Part shown: one piece after another, positions 11,401 to 26,400 of the stretch
Layout of the letters: every line of letters starts with the position of its first letter
Numbering within the stretch: position 1 is the first letter of the stretch
Source of the DNA: Euptelea pleiosperma
Lineage: Eukaryota > Streptophyta > Magnoliopsida > Ranunculales > Eupteleaceae
Direction of reading: 5' to 3'
DNA length: 64,000 bases
Assembly: GCA_035048495.1 (NCBI GenBank)
Contig: CM068547.1
Span: 26,791,913 to 26,855,912, forward strand
Notes under the pieces: model-generated
The model's database searches: none
Seen by the model: the letters and a program-made list of their open reading frames with translations, nothing else
What the model was told of the DNA's origin: nothing
Position numbers and translations under genes: made by a program

Positions 11401-14400
11401 GTGCATCCAATTTTGAGCTTCACAATGAAAAGTTGCACGGTACAACATTGGAAGGTTGTGATAAATGATGGCAGGAAAAAAATCTTAGTTCAAATGATCA
11501 TTTATTCCCATCATGTCTAAGGATTTAAATACATGGTTTGAAGTACCAATACATGTTGTACTGTATTTTAGAGAGAAAATTTTCAGCTTATAAAAGAAAG
11601 TTCTGTTTAAAGTATCTTAAGTGTATCTTTAAGTATCTTAATTTTTCCCATCGTATTAGCACATCAATACATATCATAATCTACAATCATTTGTATGCTT
11701 ATTGATAAAGATACTTTAAACCTTTCTTAAATATGATAACTTAGATGCTTAGCTCATAATATCAATTAAGCGTACTATATGCAGCTTATGTATTGATTTC
11801 TAAGAGAGGGCTGGTGTGTTCCATCTTCCATACAACTTTATTAAGTTGCTAAACAGAACTATAGATGTTCGATCGTGTTACCTCTTATAAATCCACTTAT
11901 ATTTTTAAGTTACTGGATAGCTCTATAGTGTATAGAAATATTACTATAACTTCTTGTTCTTTCCTTTTTCATTTTAAGGAAAAACATTCTGAATTGAATA
12001 TAGCTAAAACACTATATTGTAATGCATGTGTACAAACATGTTTGCATTTTGGGCTTCTTCAAGGCACCATGTCAAGCACCTTGTATCCGTGTCCAATACC
12101 ACGGAACACGACTCATTGTTACATAGATTCAAACCGTATCAAATATCTCAATATACAAATGCTATAAGAAGTTACAAATGAACATTCAAACCTTATGGCA
12201 TATCTAAACTCATGGTAGAAAAGTGAGGGCTTGCTTTAAGATTGTGCTCTCTGAATTCAAGACTCAATCAGGTGTTCCCATTGATTTTCTTCTCAAAAGT
12301 CCATTTATATTTAGGTTGTCTAAAATTCCAGGTCAGTTTCATCTGTGCAGCTAACACCAGCAATCGATAGCTTACATAAGCAGCCAGAACTTTATTGGAA
12401 AGAGGGTTTCAATTGCCCCGATTTTCCAATGAAAAACTTGTGATTATTCTTATTTTAGTGTCAATTTGTTTTTCTTTCTTTTACAAATGAAAATTAGTAG
12501 GTTCTAGTTTTCCTCCTAATAACTCTCCAAATCAAGAAAATTTGATTTGATGGTGTTTCGAGTTAAAATGATTTCTTCTTTCCTATGTTGCAGTCACCCT
12601 TTTAGTTCCTCTTTTATTTCTTCAATGCTATTTTGACTAATTCGGCGTTGATATTCTTCCTTTTTATTCAGTTGTTTCATCCTTTCTATTTTCTACTATT
12701 TATTTCCCTTTAGTTGCTTCATTTCCCATTTCCTGGCTTCTTCATTGTTGGAAGAATCAGTATTTAAGTGTATACTTTCTTCTCTTCTCTAATGGCATCC
12801 AATCTTATCCAAGCCATTTCTGTGTAGTTTCATGGTAGGAATTATTAGTTGAGACATTTAATGCTGAAAAAATTCCCTTGCGGAAGATGACTTTTGGTAT
12901 ACATTTATACTCTGGCTCATGAACCGCCAGGTACTACTACTACCGATGGAGAACGAAAATCCCCTGATCTTGGGAAGTTGACATTCCTAGACTGTGTCTT
13001 GGATGCTTAGTCCACGAGACCTTCAAATGGTACAATATTCTTAGGTCATAATAATCATTAAAAATGCCTTATCAACTATTTGCAGTCTGCAACATGAATC
13101 CTGTTACTCCTCCCTGTTCTATCAAGAGATACAACCTCTATTATGTTAATTTTTGTTAGTTCAGACAACAAAATCAGCTTGGAACCACCTTAGGGGGTAG
13201 AATCATCAATACAAAACCACTTAGGCATATCAATTGGGGTTAGAAATAACATCTGCAGACCAGGGGGATCTCTTAATTCAGAATTCGACTTAAGCCATGT
13301 AATTAGACCAACCGGTTCTTACAAAACATAAGCTATTGTATTGGGACGCTTGAAACTTACAGAGGTCACATTGAACTTTGAGTTTCTTATGGCCCTCCAT
13401 CCTAAAATTGAGCAGATTCGTTCCTTTGTCATGCAACTTAATTCATACTCACCATTAGAAACTGTGTTAGGAAAGTTCACGTAGATAATGATCTATCTTA
13501 TTTCTCTTTTTAAGGAGGCAACACCTTCTTTCACTAAAGGAACAGAAAGATGTCAATCATCTGTCTGTACGCGAGAGTTCCTCCCAGGTCGAGAGGCCTA
13601 TCTTTGTGGCAATTTTATTTTATTTACAATTTCTAGTGTTTTCCTCAACAAAACTAGAAAGATCACTAGGGAAATCCGGAGTAAATAAAATTATCTCGTC
13701 CAAGGATGAGCAAAAACTTGCTAACAAATGAGCAGCTCTATTGGTGTCCCGATAAGCACAGCAGAATTCAATAGAAACAAATCAATACTTAAGCTCAGTA
13801 ATAGCCCAGAAATCCTCCACACTAATGTCCTCTTATAGTCAGTAATAGCCCTGTATTACATTATCTCATACACCCATTAACCACTTATTTTGATAACAAA
13901 TTACTTGATAATGACAGGTTTTTGTTATCAGATACGTATGTCTCTACGCATTTCTATGTAATAGGGGTAGTATTGTAAATACTCCTCTTGAGGGGTATAT
14001 TTGTCTTTTGTAAAGTTCTCCATATATAATATATTTTGTGGAGTCATGTGACTACATCACATGACATCCTTCTCTTCTCTCTTCTTCCTAAACCTAACCC
14101 TAACCCTAAAATCTCAGATTCAACTGTTTTAATAGAGGTTACGGAAAGTTTTGTGGGCATCTTCATTTGGACATATCCATAGACAATTTCTTGTACTATT
14201 CGACTACACACAACAGAAGAAACCATGCGAAATTAAGCAGTTTTACGGCAAAAATGCAAGTGGAATTATAACAGAAAAGATTTTCCTACGGAGTTTATAT
14301 TCATAGTAAATAGACAATGAAGATGAACCTCAAAATCATACAGGTATCTTAACAAGAAATGCAGAAGAACTATGAATTCGAACATGCAAGGAAAAAGAAA

Positions 14401-17400
14401 ACTAACATAGTTCAAAATATAAATTATACAGAACATAAATCAAAAGTAAGTGAGATTCTTACTCTATTCGTATCTCTGGATCAACTTGTGTGACACTAGA
14501 GCTTTTGGGGATTCGATCCATCTGAAGATTATTGTAAAAATCCACCAACGCCCAGATAATTGGCTCGTGAATACTAAGCCTCCAACACTTATCAGTTACC
14601 TAGAATTTGAACACAGGTTTCACTGAGATCTTGAATATATGAAAACACAACCCCTCTTGTTTAAAATCTAGAAAACATAATGCACCACTCTGAACAAAGC
14701 ATTACCCTTATGTAAACGTATGGGTAGACCTGGGTGCCATCAGTATTCCCGTTGCTCATTGTAATAGTCGTTTTGAAAACTGGATGATGCATATCAGTTG
14801 TATGCTCAGGTGCCAACATCACAGGCATCAATGCTAGTGGAAGCTGGTTATCTAGTTGCAAATGACCCAGTATGAGCTTGAACCTGGCATAAGAAAACAT
14901 GAAAGTTCAGTTTATCCTATTCCTACATAATGAAGTAATGTACTTTCCGGAAAGATGGAGGAAATGGGAGTAGCTGTGATGCCTATTTACAAGTATGCCA
15001 TTAAAAAATGTTTTAACTGATAGAAGACAGATGCCTTGACCACAATTATTTTTACCAGATAAGCAGTTGTGATATTTCCTTAACTGCCAACAACAAACCC
15101 ACTTGGAAATTCTCTACTTTGATGTTATAGACCAGCAACGTCATATTCAAACAAAGAACGCAACATCAAGGTTCAAGCTGCAGATATTCATTTTATTTAA
15201 ACATTTGAGGTAAATTTGACAGACAAGTAAAGCAATGAGCAACACCAATCTCTCAAAAGAGGTAGGCATTACAAATTCTCTACATTAGACCGTCAAAAGA
15301 AAAATGATCCCCAATACGGTATAAAAAAAACACAAGGATAGTGTGATGATGTAGTTTATAATAATTAAAGTTCTAACACTGCATAAGAAACAATGAAAAC
15401 AGTCACAGAATCCACAAACACAGCACAACAGAATGAAAATTGTCACTTTTCATATTACAAAGATGAGAAAAAAGAAAAACTAAACCCATATAAGGAGATA
15501 CTCTCACCTGCTAGTAATCCCCCCATCGTAACCAGTCGAGTATGAAATAAAGACTCTTTCAAAGTACAGGTATAAGAGCTCTCTAGGTTTATGGTCTATC
15601 ACAGAAACCCCAACAACTCCCAATTCGATTATAAGCTCAACAGGTGCAGAATTGTTCTTCATCTGGCTCTGCATACCTGAAATGCCCCAGTTTCCAATGG
15701 ATCCCAAGACTTTACTTTCTACATGTGAACTTGATCCTGATGTCCTGTCATCAGTGAACCTAGCAATTTTGATATCTCCCATTTCTACAACATGAAACTG
15801 TACTCCTGGTGCCCTCTCATCTGCAGAACTTTCCCCTGTCCGTTCCAAGCTGAATTTGTGAACAAAAATGGAACTTCCACTATGGATTTCAGCATCAATA
15901 AATCTTTGACCATATGGGTCCTCCCAAGAGAAATTTGTTGTTGAAAGAGGTTCTAACTGGATCCAAGCATCATCACTTAAGCCAGATTGGCGAATGCTGA
16001 TTGTCTTTGCTGTTGCTCTGTTCTCAATTCTGTCAAAGCAAAGCTCCCATAAGTTAGTTGTAAATTATTTTTCCAATGCATTTACAAAGTTGGCAGTCTG
16101 AATAACCTCCTAAATGATTATATACAAAAGTACATACCTGATAGGACCATCTGATGATCCTAAACGGAATACAACTATGAACCGTGATCCTTCCTCATAG
16201 CCTCGAATTTCTGTTCTCAAAAATCTCCTAGCACCATTAGGCTTCCTCAAAACAATAGAGATGGTGTCCTCTTTTATAATTTCAATAGGAAAGCACCATG
16301 CTGTATCTTCCAACCGGACCTATAAAGCATGGATCACACTCATTAGTATGATTAGCTGAGTGCATAATTCGGACAATTCCCATTTATAACAATGTACACA
16401 ATAACAAGTACAGTTCCAGTGTTCCACTGAGTTCTGTAAGCAAAACAACAGTGTTATGGTAAAAAGAGCAATATCGCAGTTGCACACGGCAGACGTTGGA
16501 ATGGTTGCCAATTCGAGATCAAGAGCAGTATGGACCGTATGGTGATCCTTTAAAAGTCAAGTAGCAGGCAGGACTAGAAAGCATCTATATTTTTTGATAC
16601 AAAACAATGACTATGCATATTTTATTTAATACAAAATATAAATTGATTCACTTAATTTTTTCTCAAAGAATGTAGATTTTAACAACAATTAGAATTAAAA
16701 AAAGTAATAAACTATACATAATACAAAATTAGAGGTGTATAGGTAAATTGAATAAAGTCATGGTAGGACTGAATGTCAAGATTTTGATGTCCTGAAGAGA
16801 AAACAGTTCAGGTAGAGGATTCCTGCAAATGAGGGCAAATTAGTTTAAACACTCGGAGATTCCCTAGGTTTTGTAGTAGTTCTAGAGGTTTCATAAGAGA
16901 ATAAATAATGAATCCAACCATAAGATATAAGTTATAATCACAGGTGAGAAAATTCGGGTTAGGCAGAGAGTGAAAATATGAAAACTTTGACTTATTCTTG
17001 TTATTAATATTGTCCAAGTAGTGAAACAAATTGAACAGAGGAAACAATAAATCTCATGCGCTGCACAGGCCAGGATAACCACAATGAATGTACGAAATTA
17101 AAATTAGACAAATGCACGAATGTCTAAATAGAAAATGACCTATAAACAGAGAGATATATTGAAAAAAATAGAAAATATCATTTTGTGTCATGATAATTGA
17201 GAAGGGCCTTACATCCAATTATTTGCTAAGGTTAAGAATTGCAAATGCACATTATTTAAGCCAAGAAATCATGCAGTGTATATATGAGCGTGTAAAATAA
17301 ATTAGGGTTTTGAGATGGGAAGAGGATGTAGAGGAATAGAGAGAGAAGAGGAGGTCGAACTAGAGTCTTGAACTTACACTAGTTGACCCACAAAAATATT

Positions 17401-20400
17401 ATACACTAATGTTGTAATAAAGGTAAAAGTACATAAATACTCATGTGTTACATTAACATTACACCTTAAGTTGGAGCATATATATAATATATCATATATC
17501 AAATATAACTAGCTTGAAACATAAGAAATCACTCCTTGTGTGACTCAATGCCTCGGTAAATACATTAGCTAACTGATATTTTGACTTCACATACGGAGTA
17601 CAAATGTCACCATTTTCAACTTTTTCTCTGATGAAGTGGCAAACGACTTCAATGTGCTTGGTCCTCTCTCCTCTCATGAAAAACAGGATTACAAGCAATA
17701 CAGATAGCCTTGCAAATCCTATCTCTAATAGAAGATTCTTCAACCATGTCAACTCACAAGTAGTGTAAGCCATAACTCGATACTCAGCTTCTGCAATACC
17801 ATGCCACTACACTTGATTTTTTACTCCGCCATGACACAAGTTCCCATCAAGGAATGTGCAATATCTTGTGGTAGATCTCCTATAAGATGATGAGCCAACC
17901 AAATCAACATTTGCATAGCTCTCAATACGTATATGACCATGCGTCTGGTATAACAAACCACAACCCGGAGCTCCATTGAAGTGTCTACTGGTTTAGTTCC
18001 CGGTAAGCCAGTCTCCTCAAGTAAACCCAGAACATTCTTTCGTTGAGATAAATTAATTCCATCCTTTAACTGTGCAACTTCAATACCCAGAAATCACTTC
18101 AGTTTTCCAAGGTCCTTAGTGTGAAAGTGTACGTGAAGAAACTACTTTAAATTCTTTATACCCTTGACGTTACTACTTGTAAATTTGTAATAATGATGTC
18201 ATCAACATAGACAACCAAAAAAAATCATCACAACCTCATAACTTTGAAAAAATATAGTGGTCTAATTGACATCTTCTCAAACTAGACTGAAGTACAACTT
18301 CACTGAATTTGCCAAACCAAGCCCTATTGGATTCTATGTACACCCACACGGGGATGTTCTTAGCAATGTTTTCAAAGGCGTGTGAGGCTTACGCCTCAAG
18401 GTGCGCCTCGGGGCAGAGCTCTTAAAAAACGCCCTGAGGCTCAATCAAAAGGCGTTTACATATCTGAGGTGTACGCCTCACTCCAAGAGGCATCGATGAG
18501 GCTTACGCCTCCCAGTGAGGCGTACACCTCGTCAACGCTTCTTGGATTGGGCGTACGCCTCAGATGTGCTATATTTTTGGCATGTTGTTTTAAAAAATAA
18601 ATAAATAAAGAATGTCAAGATATTAAAAAAATAGGCGTCGAAGGGAACCCAACGTATAAATAAATAAAAAACCCTAAGTTTTATATTTAAAAGGGACCCA
18701 ACATCGATTGATCTACAATTGATTGATGACGAGATGCTGAATTTCGACTTGGACTATCAAGAAGAAGAAGATGTTCATGTAATTGATGAAGATGCATTTA
18801 AATTAGTAAAAGATTGAGTCTTTGATTGGTGTTGTGCTTTTTTGTTAGAGTGGTTGGAACTTGGAAATATTCTTTTTTTTGCTAAATTTATTTATAGTTT
18901 TAACTACTTATCTACCTAAAAAATGCGTGCGTGGGAGGCTTACGTCTTGGCTTTGGCTAGTGAAGTGCCTCGCCTCACACCTTAGTGTTTAAAAACTGGT
19001 TCTTAGTGGGCTGCGTCCCACTACCCCACGTGGGGTTTATTCTCTATTGTTTATGGGTTAAATGATGGACCCACCCACTTAACCCACAATCTCTTTATTT
19101 CATGTTAGTGGGTTAAGTGGTGGGCCCCCACTTGACCCACACGATTTCTCCTTTATTTGTAGAAGGGGTTTCCCCTACTTATAAATATTACTTATGGGAG
19201 ATTGAATATTCACTTCAATCTCCCCATTCTCTTCAAACCCTAATCTCCTCTTCTCTTCCTAACCTCCATTCTCTCTCTCTCTCTCAATCTTTAGCATATT
19301 GGTGACAACCTCAAACAATAACAAGCCCGAGGCAATTATTTCAACCCACATATAACCTTTCTTAATATACACACCCTGGAAGACTACCCTTAGCAACAAA
19401 TCCCGGTGGTTGCTCCAGATAAACCTCCTTTTCCAAGGTACCATGAAGGAACACATTTTTGAATTCTAAATGATACAAGGACTACTACGCATTAGCAGAA
19501 AAAGAGACGATGGCACGAACCAAAAATATTATCCGACATTATCTAAACAAAAAACGTTGATACCAAATTGAGTTTACACTTACATATATAACAATCTAAA
19601 TATAGAGAACTCAGCTTTATCTTTATTACGTAAATCAGTGTCATACTTCTTTAACGACTAAAAGCAAAATGTGGCATACTTCTTTGCTTTTAGTTTTTAA
19701 CGACTAAAAGCATAATGTGTCATACTTCTTTAGAAATGTATCAAATCAGTGTCGAGAAACGTGTTACAACGACCGCGAGAAACATGTTATAATGGACCTC
19801 GGGAAACGTGACAATCATCCCTCGAATAGTGTCAAGGCAGATTATAGGAACTTGCAATTTTCCTTGGAGACAGTATACTATGCTGCAGCAACTTCTCATC
19901 TGTGACATAGATGCCAATGTTATTCTTCAGATCTGCATGAATGACCTCTTGCACATCAACAAAGCATAGGTAGTAGGAAGTAGGAACCACCACAAAAGGG
20001 AAAGGAAATTAAAAGATACGAAAACTTAGGGTTTCATGACCCGACCCTAGGTTATTATTTCTCACCACAAAGAAGGAAAGAAAAATAGAAGAGAATGAAA
20101 AATAAAAAGTGGAAAGAGGAAAGCTTAGTTATGAATTAGATGCTCTGATGCCATGTAATGTAAATTAGAATTTTGAAGATGGGAAGAGGAAGGAGAAGAA
20201 TAGAGAGAGAAGAGGAGGTTGAACTGGTGTCTTAATCTTGCACTAGCTGACCCTCACAATTATTGTATATACTAATGCTATAATCATAGTCACAAAAATC
20301 ACCGAATTTTTCAAAATATCGTAAAAAATCGGAGATCTCCGATTTTTTAATTCAGGAATTAATCCCCGAATTTGTCGATTAATTGGCTAAGACCCATTTT

Positions 20401-23400
20401 TTCCTCTTCTGATTTCGATTTTGTCGATTTTTGAGTTTTGATTATGAATGATGAATCGTGCTTATGAGTTATGACTTATTATTATGGAATTATAGATGTG
20501 CTTTTCGTCATATAAATGTGTTTTCTTAAAAACAGCATTTCTAACTTGAAATGTACCATGATATATTTTTTATAATTTTGTCGATTTTTCCCGATTTTTA
20601 CCCAATTTATCCGAATTTTCCCGACTTGATCCCTTACCAATTTATTGCCGAATCCCGACTTTGTGACTATGGCTATAATAAAGGTAAGAGTATGTAAGTA
20701 CCCTTGCGTTACATTAACAAAACGAAAGAACTGGAAAGAAGTGTCGAACACCTACTTAGGTAATGAGAACTTTTAAAGAAAATTACGGAAAAACAAGATA
20801 TGCTGATGGTATAGGATACAAATGAAATAGTTAATTGAATACTTAGATTTTGTTCTCAGGAGTTCTTCAGCAAGGAAATTTCTAATAGGTTCTTGACTTT
20901 TCCTTTTGATTTTGATCGGTTTCTATAGGGAAAAATCAAGAAACTATAAATACAAAATATAAATTAAAAAATACAAAAGTCAAATAGCTTATTCGCCGTC
21001 ATCATCATCATCATAAGCCTTATCCTAATGATATGGGGTCGGTTGCACGAATCTTATTCCTTCATTCAATTGTAATAAGCGGCTTTCTTTTCCGTTAAGG
21101 AAAGTTTACAAAACTCAAACATCTTGTTGATTTAATAAAAAAACACTGAAACCTTGTTTATAATCTCACTATATTTTCACAATATTTTCGAAATAAAATT
21201 CAAAAAGTACTTTATTGTGAGTTTCTAATATTTGTGGAGAGTAATGATTTATTTTTTGAATATTTGAAAACATTGTGATGGGAGTGTGATGCAAGGAAAG
21301 CTATAGACATTCAATAAAGATTGGAAAACACAATTATAGGTCACGGTAAATCGCATAGATTTTGGTAATACTAGTTCATGTAAGGCAACATATAGAGCAT
21401 GTAGGAGACGATGAATATGATACCTCTACAAAGTGAAATATGTGAGGATGAGAGAGAATACATGAGCAAAGGAATGGAAACAATTTGATACTAAGTAAAT
21501 AAACTTTTACAATGACAATAAGAGGCTCAGTTACCTGGAGTTTATCGGGTCCTCCCGTTTTGCGATATACAAATGAAACTCTCGAGTCAGATGCACGTAG
21601 AACCTTTGGCTCATCTTCACTGCTTAACTTAACAAAAATTTCTTCACCAATTCTGTTCGTGAATGTCATGAATGGTCGGACAGAAATTACCTAGAAAAGA
21701 ACAAGTTTCAAATACAACATTATGCAATAGGATTCCCTGATAGGTTTAAATTTATAGGCACAAAACAAACACTTTTCAATAGAACAGAAACTACCTTTGT
21801 AGGCACGGATTGATAGGGGCATGGTTTTGAGGAAATAAAGAGCCGAATGCAATTATCGTCTTCATCATAAGCATAGAGATCAATCGAGCCATCCTAAGGA
21901 TAAAAAACCATTCTTAGTGCAGATTCCTGTTTACTGAAATAAAAGAAGGGATGACATGAAATCAAGATTAGACCTACCATTTCACCAAGAGGAGAAAGGT
22001 CTTTAACAGGTCCAAACCGTTCATCTCCTGATTGACTTATAGACACCGAGAGGCCCAAATGTTTAAAGTTCAACGCAGAATCAATGGTATATCCTTCAAA
22101 TATTTCCTCTTCAGTGATCTCCTCAAGAATTGTTTCACTGCCCTGCTTTGAATGAAATGGGAGATGGAAATTCCTTTTTTTTCGTCCTGCTGTATCCACA
22201 AGCCTGTATGTAAGCGGTGGACATCTTGTGCTTGAAATCCAATAAGGAGCATAGATTCTAACAACCTTCGCCACCAGAAGACGTTCTTTATCATGGTTTT
22301 GCTCGAGAATAACTTGAACTATCCTGCACAATAATAGTTGGGGCATCCAAGTAGAGCAAAATATCAGCAAATGAGAAAATAAAAGAAAATAGGGGATAAC
22401 ATATAAACATATGCAGCATTTATTGGTTTTGGCAAACCTTCCAGAAAATGAACTTCTCAAACTTATTGTCTTAGATGGTATTCCGCTAGGATGGGACATA
22501 AGAACAGCTTCCTGAAAAAAAAAAAAGGTTACCCATGCAGAAAAATTGCATACCAAGAGAAATAAAGTATTATAGCAGCAACAGAAAGCAAGGCTGGGTT
22601 AGACTTATGATCTTACATGTATTGGCAGCCATCCTGCTTGTGGAAGCAGTGAAAAGAACAATGGGTTTCTGAGGTCAGCATTATAAACCTTTACAGTTTT
22701 GCCCGTAAGAAATATTCCTCGAGAGCAAGCAACAAACTGACCACTTGCTTGCATCTCAAGAACAGCAAATTCAGCTGACAGGGGAAGAAAATTACTGATA
22801 GATAGTGGTGACTTAACCACAAGGTTCCAATCCTGAATAGGATCTGAATGAATGTCTTTTCCAATCTCTGTGGCTTGTATGCTTAAACAAAACCATAATC
22901 CTCGGTTATTTCCACCATTTGAAGAGTTTCCACTTGTTTGGGTGCAGGTACAGTACAAGAGTTCCTCAGACTCAGAGAGAGTTGATACACAAATTTCAGA
23001 AATTTCTTTAGGTTTACCAGAAGCCTCTGATTGACCATGCCTATCCACTACTGAACTCCAAGAATATTCATTCCGAACATTGGCATTCCATGGCCTTAAT
23101 TGTAAGATGTATGACGATACAGGATGTGTCAAGCCTGATAAAGGAAGGGGAATGGTATCTCCAGGTTTCAATAAACCAACTGATATTTGCTTCCTGATAT
23201 CACCAGAGATGTATTTCCTGTTCCTGATCCATCTCCTTTGCCTTGCGTAATTGACAAACTTTAAATGATTATATGACTCGGGCCATTTTAGATGTTCAAG
23301 GTCAGGAGCATAAACCCACTCATCAGCAGTATTCACTGATGCATTATCGACATTCCAATCTTCAATCCACTCCCAGCCTGAAGGCAACTCAACTCCAGAA

Positions 23401-26400
23401 ATTTCCTGTATAACAAAAGGAATTAATGATAACCAATCTGGTCATAGAACAATATCAATCTCTTCTTTCTGATAAGTGATAGGTGAGAAAGAAAATACAT
23501 TTCTCAATTTTTTTTTTTTTGTAATCCATTCCTCAATCTGTTAAACTACTATTCATATAATAAAAGAGAGATCAGTATTTTGAAGAAAATAAGCAAGGAT
23601 AAATGCATAGCATAATTCACATTAGAGCTCCCAAGTTGGTGTAAATTAAGATAATCAGAATTTTGGTGCAGGTTGAAGACTCTAAAAGGGCGGGGGGAAG
23701 AACGGAAAGGAAGTGGATTGAGAGAGAGAAAAGATTTGAAACACACGCTTTAATGGATGATATGTAGATAGAACGGAATGGAAGAATAGGATTCGAGTAG
23801 CCCCACCCCAAATAGTTGGGATGAAACACTGATGGTGATGTAGGCCATCCTAGAGTGCTAAGGTGAGATTACAAAAAGAAATCTTTTAACTAGCTAGTGA
23901 AAATGAATGCCATTATTTTCAGAACTAGTTCAAAAAAAAAAAATCCTCATTCTTTTAATAAGGTGGTCTATTGTGAGAAACTTATCCAAGGCTGCCAACC
24001 ATAACAACAAGGCTATTTTAGAGGTTGGCAGAGCTTTTCCATACTAACTTCGCCGGGAAAGAGAGAGGGTTGTTAAGGCGATCTAGAAAGTTGGAGATAG
24101 ACTCCAATTCCCAATTGTTGAAGTTTCTTTGAAGCTATGAGTCCCCCACTACCTACAAGCACCCACAAACAACAGCATCTCTATCTTTCGATTACAAGTA
24201 AAGGGATGAAAAATCGTGACGGAGCGAACAATCACCACACCACACATCATGCCAAAACATTACTGTCCCCTTTACCGACTTCAAACCAAAAACCTTACAG
24301 AAATCCAAGAAAACTCTGTTTCCTTTCCAAAGACCGACCCCATAAGAGAGAGAGACCACATTGCTATCCACCAGAAGTTTCTACTAACAATCTTGCTAAC
24401 AATCACTCTCCTCCACAAGCTATCACACTCCTTCCAAACCTCCAATGCCATTTCCCTAAAAGGGCTTTATTAGAAGTCCTTGAAGGACGGATGCTTAAAC
24501 TTCCATTCCCCATGGATTTGCACACTGACTTCCACTCAGCAAGATGGAACTTTTTCTGATCATCCATGTTATTCCATAAGAATCTGTTTCAAGTTTTTCA
24601 ATGCGGTTAGCAACAGAGGCGCAGATAGTACAAAGAGATAAGAAGTAGATGGGCAAACTTGAGAGAGTACTTTTGATTAGGGTCAATTTACCCACTTTAC
24701 ACCTATGTAACAAGGACACTGACACGGGTGTCGGTGTCCGACACGGATACGAGGTGTCCGACATGGCAACCTAAAAAATATGATACGTGGGCACGTCCGT
24801 ACATATATTAATTATAATATATTAATACATATGAATGCTTCAAATTATTAATAAAATAACAAAAATAGAAAATAAAGCAGAAAATATATATTAGTTTATT
24901 ATTGTATGGAGGATGGAACAAACCAACCCGCCTTTAGGAATCAATTTTATATTAAAAATTATGAAAATAAGGGGTGACACGGCCATAAGTGTCCAAATGC
25001 GTGTCGGAAAGTGTCAACACGCATGTCCAAGTGTCGAGGTGTCCGACACGGCAAAATCCCTAAAAGTGAAGTGTCCTTGTTACATAGCTTTACACGGATA
25101 CCCCTCTTCCACATAGCCAATTGTCTCTAGGACCCTTTAACCATAAGGTCCCAAACTGATTTAGCTCGATAGGGCGTACCAAAAGGCAAACCTACATATG
25201 AGGAAGGAAGACGTCCTACCTTATAACCAAGCACCAAACTAGCTCTTGAATGTTGGTAACTTGACTATAACAAACACCACAATCTTTTGAAGATTGATGC
25301 GAAGACCCAAAATTGCTTTGAAACGCCTAAGAATGCATCTGAGATAACAAAGTTTAGTAGGAGAGGCCGAACACAAAAATAAAGTGTCATCCGCAAATTG
25401 GAGGTGGGAAATAATCGGGCCACTCCCACCAATAAAATTCCCTTATAAGTAAGACGCCTGAAAGCCTCAACCACAATAGTCAATAGGAAGAGGAAAAGAG
25501 AATCGCTTTGACATAGCCTTTGGAACTACTAAAGAATTTTGTTCAGGATCAATCAAAATAGAGAAACTGAAGAGAAACATCCAAATCCACCTTCTCCATT
25601 TAGAGTTGAATCCAAATCTTCTGAGCATGTAATCCATAATGTCCCTGTTGAAGTGGTCATAAGACTTTTTCAAATCAATCTTACACAAGTATCTCGAGCT
25701 CATCATCATGGACTACACTCCAACTCCAAGATTGACAACCTTTCACAAACGCGCCCTGAGATGGAGAGATACTAGAATCCAAGAGTTCTTTAAGTCTAAA
25801 AGCCACTGTCTTTGCCATAATCTTGTAAACACTACTTCCAAATTGATAGGATGATAACTTCAAGGCTCTTTAGTTCCTACCTTCTTAAGAATGAGAATAA
25901 TAAAAGTGCTATTGACCACCTTAGAAAAATGAAATAATCATATACATTGTTCTATTGTAAAGTAAATTAGGGTTTTGATATGGGAAGAGGAAGGAGAAAA
26001 ATAGAGAGGGAGATCAATAAGTCAAACTAGTGCCTTGAACTTATACTAGCCGACCTTCACAATTTTTATATATACTAATGCTGTAATAATGGTAAGAGTA
26101 GAGAAATACCTTGTGTTACATTAACAATCCCCTCAAGCTAGAGCATATATATCATATATATCGAGCTTGAAACATAAGGAATCACTCATGCGATTCAATG
26201 CCTTGGTAAATACATCGGCTAATTAGTTTTGAATTCACATACAGAGTACAAATGTCACCATTTTCAAGCCTCTAATGAAGTGGGAATCAACTTCAATGTG
26301 CTTGGTCCTTTCAAGAAAAACAAGATTAAAAACAATATGGACAGCTGCTTAATTATCACAAAACAGAGGAATAAGGGGATCAACTGCAAATCCTATCTCC

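Larger units (their letters stand above)
17492..19500 (-). pseudogene. Copia-C1 RT and RNase H remnant
   Basis: The upstream part (19500-19324) has KNVFLHGTL and EQPPGFV-type RT motifs with frameshifts and a stop. After the inserted LTR, RT resumes near 18318 with [11 protein letters not shown] and an intact YVDD codon run near 18205. RNase H and the end follow: [15 protein letters not shown], then [17 protein letters not shown] at 17680-17560. It is inactive. Confidence 0.75.
17291..20722 (-). mobile_element. Copia-C1, degenerate, with nested insertions
   Basis: The 3' LTR is 17291-17463. The 5' LTR is 20154 to about 20722 and is split by a MITE; without the MITE it is about 174 bp, equal to the other LTR. 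Primer site TGGCATCAGAGC on the minus strand is at 20142-20153. The coding remnants are RNase H and parts of reverse transcriptase. A solo LTR (18325-19323) sits inside the RT gene. Confidence 0.82.

Noticed and set aside
23549..23829. Small minus-strand open frames as genes
   Set aside because: They lie in intron sequence, overlap each other and have low-complexity, AT-driven composition.
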